NCBI GenBank assembly: GCA_002633005.1
Contig: NMRA01000155.1
Coordinates: forward strand, 367,844 to 431,843
DNA length: 64,000 bases
Direction: 5' to 3'
From: Phoronis australis
Taxonomy: Eukaryota; Phoronida; Phoronidae
Position numbers and translations under genes: made by a program. The stretch's first letter is position 1; each line of letters begins with the position of its first letter. The notes under the pieces were generated by a model. It was not told the origin of the DNA, ran no database searches, and saw nothing but the letters and a program-made list of their open reading frames with translations. Positions 1 to 11,500 of the stretch are shown piece after piece.

Positions 1-70
1 TTCTGAAAGCAAATTTACTACATATTCCACAATGTGGTTCAAATGCCCTGTCATTCAATCAGATACATAC

Positions 71-194
71 ACAAAACGTACCGAGAGTAGCGTACATGAA
101 GTGATATCCCACGAGACATTATTCCGCGTATCGATACGCATAATAATGTCCAGTGGGATATTACTTCATGTACGCCAATCGAGGTACGTTTTGT
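71..194. repeat. Imperfect hairpin (inverted repeat)
   Basis: ACAAAACGTAC at 71 pairs with GTACGTTTTGT ending at 194. The arms also share a TACATGAAGT...ATCCCAC core and ATTATTCCGCG-type sequence around the centre. A related pair of arms lies at 43278-43320 and 44208-44250, interrupted there by about 900 bp. Confidence 0.6.
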
Positions 195-197
195 ATT

Positions 198-800
198 CAT
201 CCCATACGCTTCAAACTCCTAAGTTTCTTTCATTTTTCGGCGGATTTTTAAATACTTCTCTCAGACTGTTCACGTGACTGGCGGATCACATCCTATATGT
301 GTGTACTTGCGCTTTAGGTTGCAAGTTTTCTCTAGTAGAAGAAACAGTTCTAAATGTAACGATTTATTACTTGAAAAGAGACAACAAAGATAAAACTAAC
401 GGTAAGTGTGCATTGAACTTGTAACATCCCCTGAAAATAATTAAATAACAACGTTTGACAGTGTGTTTACCGAGGAATTGGCGCCGGTGTTGCAGACGAT
501 ATAATATTTAGCAACTAAAAACTGAAACAGAAGTGTCATATAATTAACAGTCCTGTTCCAGATATTATGACTGGGATCTGATTGCATGTTGAGATTTATT
601 TACACTGCTGCAATTGTATTACTTTAAACTATTTTTGGAAAAATTGATGATCAAACCTGCTAACGACGTCGAGTCGACATTGACCTATCTTTTGAACTTT
701 CCACGTCAGAGGTCACTGTTGAAGCAGTGCGGGAGGTGAATACGGAAAACATGTTTGCATGGCCGTATTGCACCCGACTGATTCAACGCGTATGGGATAA
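198..800. mobile_element. MITE-like repeat, copy 1
   Basis: Roughly 600 bp bounded by inverted termini ATCCCATACGC (198-209) and GCGTATGGGAT (788-799). It is similar along its length to 44251-44848, and its right part matches 61172-61400 in inverse orientation. No coding capacity is seen, so it is a non-autonomous element if it is one. Confidence 0.5.
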
Positions 801-2009
801 TTTCCAGTTATATGTTGTGCTAGGGCTATATGAAATGGTTGCGGATTCCTATTGCAATGCAACACTGCTACAAGGACCCGCAGTCTTTAAAAAGGGAATC
901 TGAAATAGAATTTTCTGACTCACAACATCTTTATGAGAACAAGCAAACCTGATTACTGAACCTATTTGCAATATGTAAGTCAAACCTGCCGCCACACATG
1001 ATCTAACCTAAAAATTTAATGTCTAAGGAATGCAAATTGTCCTTGCCCTTGACTACAGTCCAATGGCACAGTGACACATAATTGTGCGTTACTGGTAGAC
1101 GTGTCAGATGAATCAGACAGCTCGAGTAATAACACTTTGGATGAATATGAGCACTTTCTAAATGAAACAACTCCGTTAATCGAATATTCCGACTGTGAGT
1201 AGTAAAGATGAAGAACACAGATGGGGTCTACAGAGTTTAAAGTAATACATTTCAACGTTACAGTCAACTGCTATTTCTCTGACTTGTATACACTCGATGA
1301 GCGTCCAATTATTAATTTAATTTGGTGTTCTTTAGTGACAAGCTTGCTGAATAATATCAAGAGATGGTAGTCAACACCTTGCGCGGAGAGGAACCCATTG
1401 AGTATGACTATAAAAATCGTGTTTAATCCTATAGATATTTTATGATATAGCGGAGACATGACGAAATACGCCTCGTCGGCTCGTCGCTAGATAGCGATGG
1501 GGTTGTCGGTGGATAGTGTACTGCATTCTTGAAGGGCTTAATGCTGGCAGGTATTTCTCAGCGTTTTTTTAAAGAATTCTTTGCAACAATCATGCCATCA
1601 AATTGTCACTGTTCTTCGGTGCGGTTTTCAAATGATTCACAAAAAATTGCCACGTTTCAAAATGCTTGCGTATGAACGAAATTGCGCATTGCCTCTGCCA
1701 CCTGGGCTATTGTTGCGCACCAGAATTGGATATGGGTATAGTGACAGATGCATTTGTGCTGTCACTACGTTATAGAGTTATATATATGATGTTTCCTACC
1801 AGCAGATGAGGTATGAATAGGGTTTACACAAAACTCCATGTAAAACACGGCAGAGCCGGGAGTGTGCTGGACCCACTACCTGGCAAAGACAAGACCTTTG
1901 ATTCCATTAGAGGACCATGCAAACGGTGTTAGGATGAGAGCCATTGTGTGAACTGTAATCACTCTCAAATTTTTAACCGGTCGACACACCTTCGACATCT
2001 TCTACAGTT
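801..2009. other. Intergenic, nothing recognised
   Basis: Short open frames on both strands show no family motifs and no matches elsewhere in the window that I can see. Confidence 0.4.
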
Positions 2010-2505
2010 AATTCAAGAATCGTCGGTGTCAAAGTGTATATACCACCATAACCTTTTCCTGTCCTCTACTTGTTGTAAAAGCTCTTTCAAGGGGCATAAC
2101 TCTGAATTTTGGGTACATAACCGTTTATTTTGTATTGTATCGGCGTTTGATTCTTTACAAACTGCGAAAAAAGATACTGATAACGTTACAGTAAGTAGTA
2201 TGTACCAAAAGTCATTTTTGACAGATGGTAGGTCATAAGATAACATGCTTTCCTCCCACCAATAATATAGTCGCCGTATCATTAAGTATGTACGCGCGAC
2301 CCCTAAATAAAAACGCATAGCTCTGTTTTGAATATTTTCATCATTACCAAAAAATTTTTAAACCCCAAACAGATGACCCGTAATTCAAAATTGGTGCCAC
2401 ACACGAATTAAATAATGTTTTAAACGTTCCGAATCCTAGATTCTTGTTATCACGGAATGTTGAGCATATCTTCCCTAACGCTCTACCAGAAGCTTCAGAT
2501 AACGT
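2010..2505 (-). pseudogene. Non-LTR retrotransposon reverse transcriptase fragment
   Basis: On the minus strand, LFNSCVAPILNYGSSVWG is followed after a frame break by ENIQNRAMRFYLGV. That is the end of the reverse transcriptase region of LINE elements, where a conserved VxPILxYGxxVWG precedes a QNRAxRxxLG motif. The frame is broken and neither the active-site box nor the endonuclease is present. It is a dead fragment adjoining a large inverted repeat. Confidence 0.7.
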
Positions 2506-2506
2506 A

Positions 2507-3262
2507 TATGTATGTATGTATCCATGTATGTATGTACGTGTGTATTTCGGGAGCAAGTTTTCAGTTATACAGAATTGGTTAAATGCAAGACACTTTTCAT
2601 TGTTCACAGTCTTTATTCCGTTACGTTCATACCTTCGGAATAAAACTCTACTCTCAACTGAACATAGTAACTGACCTAGTGACATAATTAAAAGACACAC
2701 GGTATTTCGAAACATACTTGTATTCTCAGGTGAAGATAAAATGACGCAGTAATGCCACCACAGAGCATAAGCTGATGACACACATAGTGGGACGCGGCGG
2801 GTGTGAAATTCTGCAAAGAATGACTAATGAAGGGGGGTAACACGAACGTAAAATCACCCGTCAAGAAATTGTGGAAAACACGTCAATTCGCTGTTTTGAA
2901 TGAGCAGCAAACAGGGTCGCGCCGCACGTTACACTTGTTTCCGTGACATTCCTGTTACCCCCTTCATTAGTCATTCTTTACAGAATTTCGCACCCGCCGT
3001 GTCCCATTATGTTTGTCATCAGCTGATGCTCTGTGGTGGCATTACTGCGTCATTTTATCTTCACTTGAGAATGAAACAAGTACATTTCCAAATATCGTGT
3101 GTCTTTTAATTATGTCGCTAAGTCAGTTACTTTATCTATGTTCAGTTGAGTGTAGAGTTTTGTTCCGAAGGTATGAACGTAACGGAATAAAGACTGTGAA
3201 CAATGAAAAGTGTCGTGCGTTTAACCAGTTATGTATGTATGTATGTATGTATGTACCAACTC
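2507..3262. repeat. Large inverted repeat (fold-back) with ATGT microsatellite ends
   Basis: The left arm, about 2507-2846, is the reverse complement of the right arm, about 2945-3262, over some 310 bp with small differences. The spacer is about 100 bp. Both outer ends run into ATGTATGT repeats. Transcripts could form a long hairpin. No gene is contained. Confidence 0.75.
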
Positions 3263-3385
3263 CGTATACTTTCAATGGACGAAATCTGTGACCTTACGCA
3301 CAAGCCCTTACGTCATTATTCACTGGCGACACCTGGCTAAATTTTCTGGTGCAATTTCCGGCAAGTACGTCGTCTGCTAATCACG

Positions 3386-3577
3386 GTCGGCTACTGTGTG
3401 GCCGGTTGTTCGGCCACACCAGCGAAATGCAAAGGAATTAGCTTCCATACCATCCGAAGACCCCATAATCGGCAGTGGGAAGAAAACCTTACTTCTTGAG
3501 TCAACGTGAATGGCAGTTGTTTCAGCAATAAGACTTTATACATTTGTTCAAGGCACTTCGAAGATGAATGTTTTTAA
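3386..3577 (+). pseudogene. THAP-type zinc finger remnant
   Basis: Translation from 3386 gives GYCVAGCSATPAKCKGISFH, then RRPHNRQWEENL, and after a TGA stop a segment ending ICSRHFEDECF before TAA. The C-x3-C start, the central W and the C-x2-H-F-E-D end match the C2CH THAP DNA-binding domain. The in-frame TGA inside the domain makes it non-functional. THAP domains are common in P-element-like transposases, so this is probably transposon debris. Confidence 0.7.
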
Positions 3578-5524
3578 GAGACTCTACTACTTAATCCTGT
3601 CTTCACAAATCCATTTTTGTTTTCTCCGTTTTGATGAAAACTATCTGGTAAACTTTTTGACGAAAATTATCCGCTAAATTTCTTCGTAAACTCTTGTCCT
3701 TACGAGGAAGTTCAGCCATAGCCTAGTGAGCGAATTAACCAAATTACTCTTCGCTGGCCCTGATCAGACAGTTGGTCTCAGCAGAATGCGCACATTTGGC
3801 CAGGATTTGGATCAGCGATTTTAACAAATTCACATTCGTGTACAAATAAATAGAACGCTGGTAAAACCTTTAACATGAATAAAGATTACAATAATACTTC
3901 ATAAATAACCACCCGGACCAGTCAAAATCTATCTCGCAATTCAACAGCAGGTTAAACACTCATTTCATGTTGAATATATGCCGCACAAAATCTCTCGACT
4001 GCAGTCTATGAAAATGCAACCAACCTATTTGAAAACATGGAACAGGAGCATCAGAGGGGTGTAAAGGTTGTTTTTATCCTTCAATGTTAAATTTTTTGTA
4101 ATCAGACATATGTTTTTTTAAATTTCCGCCTTAAGTCCTAACATTTTTAAACTTAAGCCTTTCAAACAAAATTCTTCAACCAGTTTTGTAAAGTCCTATG
4201 CCACCTGTAGGGTACATAATGAGCCAATCCCCCTCCTATTGTAACATAAGGGTCCCGTGCATAAAGGATACTAAGTATTGCTCTTCTGAAATATTACCGT
4301 ATGCGCCCTAATAAGCGGCCAGGGTGCTTAGAAAAATCCGCTTCAGGAAGGGGGCGCTTATTATAGCCCAAAAGTGGTTGAAAGCCGGTCTCCGAAACAG
4401 GTGAAATCGTAGACTAGAATTCATCAAAGTAACGCTCTGTGACGCATCTGTAACCTATGAACAGAGTTTCTACAAAACTGTAGTGCATTGCCATCAAAAA
4501 TTGTTGTCAACTTACGAGCATTTTTCAGAAAATACCACTGCCAAAAATTGCCGTGAATCAGATTTCAAGCTCATCAGCTTGGTTTAACTATATATTAATA
4601 AACCATAAAAATGGTTCCAAGTGATGAGTGCAATGCCTTCGCACGTCTAATAAATGTGTATCATGCAGCTCCTGATTTAAACAAAGGTCTGTTTTTTTTA
4701 ATTTTGGTCCGGTATAAATAACGCCACAGACCTGGAAATCCAGCGAAACACTTCTACCTTACAAATCTGACAATCCCTAGTCTCAGAAAATTTGAGCACC
4801 CAGTAAAATATACAAATGATGAAATTCTGATGATGATAATCACCCACTTTATTTATTTACTTCACCTCAATTTGAAATACTTGGAAAATGAAGCCCATTC
4901 GAGTAAGCATCATGTGGGTCCCAATGCCAACCCAATATATGATAGAACCCAACAAGCTCAAGTTGCAGTCAAATCAGGATGGGCATAAATAAGGAAATTC
5001 ACTGTATCAACAGATTGGCCAAATAAGAATAAGATACAAAGTGTTGTTACAGTGCACACGTGCACGATACTTGGTCTATTATTTTCCCGCCGTAAACGCA
5101 TGAACCAATCAGATCACCAATGGCGCAAAGTTTTCGAAAATAGCTCGATTTTTAGGGAGTCCTGTTTTACTGTTCTATTTATTTTCAAAACTTTATTATG
5201 TTACATTTAGTTTATTTTCTGTTCAACTCAATGAAGCCACCTAATATGAATGCATTCAACACAATTAATGCATTGTAAAAACCAAAAGTTATGCTCTATC
5301 AACGTTAGACAAAATCAGTACACCCCTTTCTTAAAAAATGGGTTAAAAGTTAGAAACAAAGGACACTAGTTTGCATCACTTGTAACGTCGATTTTCGACA
5401 TTGATGTTGGGGAGGAACAAGTCTGGCGACAGCAACACATAATCACACGAAGGCGATGATTTTCAAAATTTGATTCGTTTTCGTAGTATATGTCTTTTTT
5501 CCCTATGGTTCAGGGCTACTTCTG
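3578..5524. other. Intergenic, little recognised
   Basis: The only notable stretch is 4300-4370, with AATAAGCGGCC and GGGGGCGCTTATTATAGCCC. It looks like the inverted sub-terminal pieces of a degraded DNA transposon, but I cannot define ends. Confidence 0.3.
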
Positions 5525-5715
5525 AATCCAGGAACAAGAACTGAAAAAGGCAGGGTTCGTGATAACGTTGGAGAACGGTAACATTTATATAAGGTGTTAC
5601 AACTGTCATCGATATTGTCATCTCCTCTGTTTTCATCCAACCTTCCCAGATGAAAACTTGAATGAAGAGGACCTTCAGTACTTGAGTGAGCATGGTATAC
5701 TGTGTGATTTATGTT
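5525..5715 (+). pseudogene. PHD-finger-like C-terminal fragment
   Basis: The + strand frame ending at TGA 5713-5715 reads KKAGFVITLENGNIYIRCYN, then CHRYCHLLCFHP, an acidic loop and HGILCDLC. The pattern C-x2-C...C-H-x2-C-x-H...C-x2-C resembles the second half of a PHD zinc finger. An in-frame TGA lies about 60 codons upstream. It could be a transposon-encoded PHD or a lost host gene; full family assignment is uncertain. Confidence 0.42.
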
Positions 5716-5727
5716 GAATTATTCAAC

Positions 5728-5784
5728 GGTTCTTTTAAGAACCATTTCACGCTATAGCTACAACCAACGGCCCTTTTAAGGGCC
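5728..5784 (+). promoter_or_regulatory. Two histone-mRNA-type 3' stem-loops
   Basis: GGTTCTTTTAAGAACC (5728-5743) and GGCCCTTTTAAGGGCC (5769-5784) each have a 6 bp stem with a TTTA loop and fit the histone 3'-end consensus GGYYCTTYTNAGRGCC (the first by compensatory pairing). AAC precedes and CA follows. A purine-rich CCAGAAGAACTG follows about 14 nt after the second. No histone coding sequence lies upstream. Confidence 0.4.
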
Positions 5785-7128
5785 ACTCAACACTTCCCAG
5801 AAGAACTGCTCACTTGAGAATGTTGATTTATAAACATGCTTTCGTAGTTTTCTCAATAGGCCTATGTGAACCATAAATCAAAAACTGTCCGATAACTATG
5901 CTGCTATTGGGCAAGCAGACGACATAATCAAGCGGCACCGAAGTTTGAATTTTGTAATTAATTACCAGTAGCATAACCCAAAGTACTCATAATACCAACA
6001 CTTCTACTATTGAAAGACTTTGAAAAGCGTTTCAATGCCGAAATTAATATTAATTAATATTTTTTTCGTTGTTTTGGACAGAAAAGTAGATGCAAGTATT
6101 TCTCGTCAAAATACACTGACCGGAAACAGCACCAGATAGGTCAGGAGAGTTCAACTCAGCACGTAAGGATATGCCGGAGTTGCGAATCTGTTGTCTATAA
6201 TATATGATGTATGTAAATGAGTTATTAAAGCGTTCATCGACAACCTTCCCGTTGACCATCTGGCATAACACGCCGGTTGTGCTTTCAATGCAGAAAGATA
6301 CCTTTCAGAAATTTGTCCTCGTTCACGAGTTCAGTTCTTTGTTGTAACCTCTGTAAAATAACAAGAATTGAATTCGAGTATGTAAAGTGCTAAAACCACA
6401 CTTTACATTGTTTTGGGAAGTGGCCACATATCATCATTAAACCATCGTTTATAGCACTACACACCAAAGTCGTGAATTCAATATCCCAATTACAGCGAGA
6501 AATAAGAGGAAAGCAACTTAAATTGAAAGTTCCTTAGTTCCACGGATATGAGTGTGGCATATGAATGTACCCAGCGCCAGTGTGTTGACCAGCACGCGAG
6601 TTTTTTGTGCAATTTTGTGCCGTGAGCCGAAATATCTGACGACTTTTCACACTAAACGCTATGTAGGGCGACTAGTATTGTGATTGGTTGTCCAGGTTTT
6701 ACGTAGTAGGGCCTATGTATCGACCAATAAATTCTCGTAACTCGAGATCAGCTATTATATCGTCAGATAGTCTAATTTGACAGATGATAGACCGGTGAGG
6801 TTGACATGAAAATACTGATTTTAAGCACTTTAACGTCTCAAAAGCTGTTGAAAGGGTAACACGATTTTTTTCCAAAACGCTTAAAATTGCTTAGTAAAAC
6901 AAGTGAAATTGAAGCCCAATATTTATGCGACCTGGTCTGGATATGCATTGGTCGTGAAGTATCATACAGTCGCGCTATGTTATCTGGGTCTGAATCAGGG
7001 TAAGTTTGAAGTGTCATTTTGAGTAAACAGTGTTATCAAATTACTTAGCAAGTGTACGTGATCTTCATAAGTTAGCCGAAGACCTGCGAGAAGACAGAGC
7101 GTGCACTTGGTGCACTTAACGTTTAAAA
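5785..7128. other. 5' flank of gene 1
   Basis: No gene seen. The last 400 bp do not align with the shared upstream block of genes 2-4. A GGTAAGTTTG at 6999 could be a donor of an untranslated leader intron. Confidence 0.3.
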
Positions 7129-8558
7129 ATGAGATTTCTACTATTTTCCACGGCTTGTGCGGTTTTTTGTGTCGAAGTGTTCGGCGTCAACTTGGTAGTT
7201 AACGTAAAGGGCGGAAAATTGAAAGGCCACTGGTCTCAAACTCATGGAGTTACTCGATTTTTGGGGGTCCCTTATGCTTTAGCACCGGTGGGCAAGCGCA
7301 GATTTGCCCCTCCCCAGATGATGAAGAGCTGGAATACGGAAAGGGACTGCACTACCCACAAACCCTCATGCTCTCAAACATTGAACTTTTTCAAATATTC
7401 CAGGCCAGGTTACTTAAAAGCATACAACTTTTCTTTTGACCTACCACAGACGGATGAAGATTGCTTATACTTGGATATTTTTGTTCCTGGCGAGGTTCAA
7501 GCTAATAAGTCTTTGCCAGTTATGGTTCATTTCCAAGATGGCGGATTCCAGGTAGCGCTTTCTGATGTGTTCGATGGCTCCAGTCTAGCAAAGGAAGGTG
7601 ACGTCATAGCTGTAACTTTTAGTTCACGGCTTGGTGCCCTTGGTTTCTATGGTGGACAGAATTTAGGACTTTGGGACCAGATCGAAGTTTTGAAGTGGAT
7701 ACATCACAACATCGGCGCGTTCGGTGGTGATGCAAACAGAGTAACATTGTTTGGAGTTGGTTCGGGAGCATTTGCTGTTGGTCTTCATGTTCTATCCGCA
7801 GAGAGTAGAGGCTTGTTCAAAAGGGCTATATCTCAAGGCACGTCTGCCTATGATGTAACCTTCGTCAACTTGGATCCAGCAAGAACGAATGGTGCTTTCA
7901 ACAAAGCAGTGAATTGTGAACACAAGGAAATAAATAACCAGATGAAATGTTTAAGAGCGCTGAAGGTTGATGACATTCTTTCTGCGCAAGCAAATCTTTC
8001 TAAACAGTATTTGAATTTCATGCCGGTAGTTGATGGAAAAATACTACAAGACACTCCAGTCAAGATATTGGAAACGATGAAATTTAATGACGTCGACTAC
8101 ATGTTAGGTGTTAACAGCAACGGGGGTTCTGCTAGTGTTTTCGACTTCTTCGCCCGTCTAAACACGGGTGCTGACGAAGATTATTTCAAGTCGTTCATAG
8201 ATGATGCTGCTTACATGACATCCCCAACAAACTTTGCCGCCGCGAAAGCAGCTCTGTCGTATGAATACATGCCAGTGATGGAAAAAAGTATGAACAGCAA
8301 ACAGTGGTTTCAGAAAACATTGAACTTTTCAAGAGATGTTTACCTTAGTCAGGTCAGAGGAGCCCAGTTGAAACACGCCTCTGCTGGGTTACACGTTTAC
8401 GCCTACTATTTTGATGAATCTCCTCCAGTTTCGGATGGCGTCCCAGTCGACGTGTTGGGTGTGCCCGCTGGTGTGGAGGAGTTGTTTCTGTTTGGAGGTG
8501 TACGTCATGAGTTCGGTAAACGACTGATGAAAACCTGGACAAGTTTTGCACACACAGG
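7129..8558 (+). CDS. Gene 1 exon 1: signal peptide and most of the inactive esterase domain
   Basis: This 1,430 nt exon ends in phase 2 at a GG|GTAAAT donor. The ATG at 7129 opens a hydrophobic signal peptide. The FLGVPYA, EDCLYL (Cys112) and NxGLWDQ-type landmarks show the type-B carboxylesterase fold. The nucleophile elbow reads FGVGSGAF where active enzymes have FGESAG. The acid site reads GVNSNGG and the His site GVPAGVEE. Cys263 and Cys274 match the second conserved disulfide of the family. Confidence 0.9.
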
Positions 8559-11500
8559 GTAAATATAGTTTGCCACCTTACAGGCTCTGTTCTGGTACAG
8601 CTTACTTTTCTCAGTTCTGTATAAATTTGGTAAACCTGAAAATTTGGCCGTCATTGTTCCGTTCGTCATTGATACATGTACGTGTATGAACTGGATCTTC
8701 AACACGTCTAGGATCTCTAAGAAAAAGTAATTCCTTCATTTATGAACAAATTTGAATTAACAAGTCAAGTAAAGTAATAAAATTACATGGTATGAAGTAA
8801 CCCTTAAATCGGAATATTCCAAATCCAAAATTATTAACTACAAGTACAGCAAAAATCGACTGCTACATAACACCGCATTAAAAGGTGGTGATCTAATAGA
8901 ATTTTGTTTTTCAGCAAACCAGTTTTACAGCTTCGTGACGGCACCACACTGGATTGGCCTAATTTCAACGAAACATACCAAAACATTGCTCTTTTACGAG
9001 CGAATGTCATCGTGGCAAACGCTGTGATCGATTCACTGCCAGGAGATTTGGAAAGGAAGATTTCTTTCTGGAATGAACTGATGCCACAAATTGCAAGTCC
9101 AGGCAACGAGTGTCGTAACGAGACATCTTCCACTATGGAGCACGAACACCCCATTCTCCACCTTAAACAAGGTCGAGTTCTTGGACGAAGTAGAATTGTT
9201 GAAGGTAATTTTGTTTACATTTTGCGTTTTGCTTATTTGGTGTCAGACGTTCGTGCAGGTAAGGGAAATACGATTATAGATGCGTCGCTTGTTCTCAAGC
9301 AAACAGCCCCAGAGCGGTAGAAAAAACTTGGTCCGCAAAGTGTCGTAAGAGTTGCAGATTGTTGTTATAAATACCACTTCGTTGTAGTTGTCGCCAGACT
9401 ACTTCAACCGCATGGTTGTAACAATCATAAATACATTTACTCACTCACAACAGGCTCACAATTCAGAAAAGTCGCCGACAAAATTTCAAACATTCTCTGT
9501 TCTAATTACCTATGAAAGGGTTCCCGTCGGGTGTTCGAAACATTGCGAATTGGTATTTTTGTCCAACAGGAAAGGTTTGTAATATTGCGTATATTATGAA
9601 TACTTTGTCCCTTGAAGTTTTTCTTGTCCTGTGTGTGTTTTTTCGTATTATTGACATTCGTCCATGAACGTCTCCAAAATAGTTACGTTCAGGGAGTTAA
9701 ACTCGATAAAAGGGTGGTACTTCTGAGGCATAGGAAGCGTGGGACAGGGTTCGAGTCAACTAAGTTGGGTTTCGGTCCAACTGTGTGTCTTGTATATTTA
9801 AAGAGGCTACACACCTTCTGTCAAAATCTAACTTATGATTTATGCCACTTACTGTTCTAACTATCGTTTTCATCTTGTTCCGTAGTCAAAGTAAAAATAA
9901 TTTCTAAGCTTCAGAAGAACTCACACGTCGATACTGCTTCAGACAATGCCCATCACTTTCTTTTCACGCTGGGTTAGTTTCAGTCACCAAATCAATATGG
10001 CCGTTAGGGTAATTCTATTTACTGTAACCAAATGCAGTTCAAACAAAGGACATGGATGGATAACGTTGCTCTGGAAGCAAAAACAGGCCTTTGAAGAGGG
10101 TCAACGTTTAACTACAGAGCATGATTTGTCTCAGCTTTGAATAGTCTGGGTCATCTTCGGATTATCAAAAAGAGGACAACGATAAAGGAAATGACAAGTC
10201 TAAATAAGAATGAAAAGTACATCAGGACTACGAGTTTCATAATGACATCAAGTTCAACTCGTCAGACTTTGGCAGCTACGGAAATACCCGTGATGTTACA
10301 TGTCTCAGATAAGTAAAGGATCAGTAAGAAGGGGTCGACGCATGCGCAGTGTTACACATTGCATGTTACACATTTTGGGCGATAAACGCCACCGTCGTCT
10401 CAAACGAACTTTAAAATAAACCTAGATTGAAGAAATGGCAAACCGTCAAATCTTGTCAAGGCCAGAATTCATGTCTCGTATCAGTAAGAAAAAAATCGCA
10501 ATAAATCCTCTCTTCTGTCAAAAAAACACAATTTAATACAATTAAAATTTTGTTTCATTTCTTCATATCTCACGACTAATTTTATGGTAGTTGAAGCCAT
10601 ATGCCCGGCGTGAATCATGTAATCGAGGGAAGTTGATCGAACTTCATCGAACCTTTGCCAGATATCGTAATAAGACCTCAACAGACGACGGGCAGTAATT
10701 CGTATTTATGTCATGCTTACGCGACCCACAACTAGAAAGATATACTTTTAGCTTTACTTGTTAAGTTAAATTTCCAACGTCTCCATAAGTTGAAGAGTAG
10801 ACACGTTTGTGTACTTCAGGCAACCATTTTCCTTACGAAGAATACCTGGACATCCCATACGCAGCGCCACCTCTGGGTGACCTACGATTCCAGCCTCCAA
10901 GACCCCATCGAGGTTGGAAAGGTGTTTTAAACAGAACAAGAGAGAAAACTGGAGTCAAAGCATGCCCACAAACTAACTGGCCACTGCTTCCGTTTGAAGT
11001 GATAGATGAAGATTGTCTAACATTAGACATTTACGTACCATACGGTGCTTCAAAAGTCAGGTAGGCCTTTACTTATACTAATTGATATATAAGCTGTCCC
11101 AAAAAAGTGAGTCGCATTTTGACAAGTAATTTCTCAACAACAGATGAACTAATTTCTTTTAAATTTCTCACAGGTGAACCTTAGGATAATATCAACCAAT
11201 TTTCCAAATATCAAAGAGATTTGTTTCCAATTGTGTGAGTACTGTCAAATTAAAAACACCAGGTCACAAAATAAAATGCCAATCTATGCCTTATATGGCC
11301 TCAACGAGTAAACGGAGCCGTTTCTTCCAACCAGAAATGGTTTTCCGTATTTTTGCCATCGAGATTTCCTCCCATGACATAATTATCCTGTCTTTCAACA
11401 CCTGATAACTGCTCGGTCAATTCGTCTCTCCTTCAGAGAGTCCGATATGACATAGTCTTTTGCATTGCAGTCAGGACTGAGCGGAGGCCACTTTCCCTTT

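Noticed and set aside
9740-9780. GGTTCGAGTC resembling a tRNA T-arm
   Set aside because: No matching acceptor, D-arm or anticodon arm could be folded around it.
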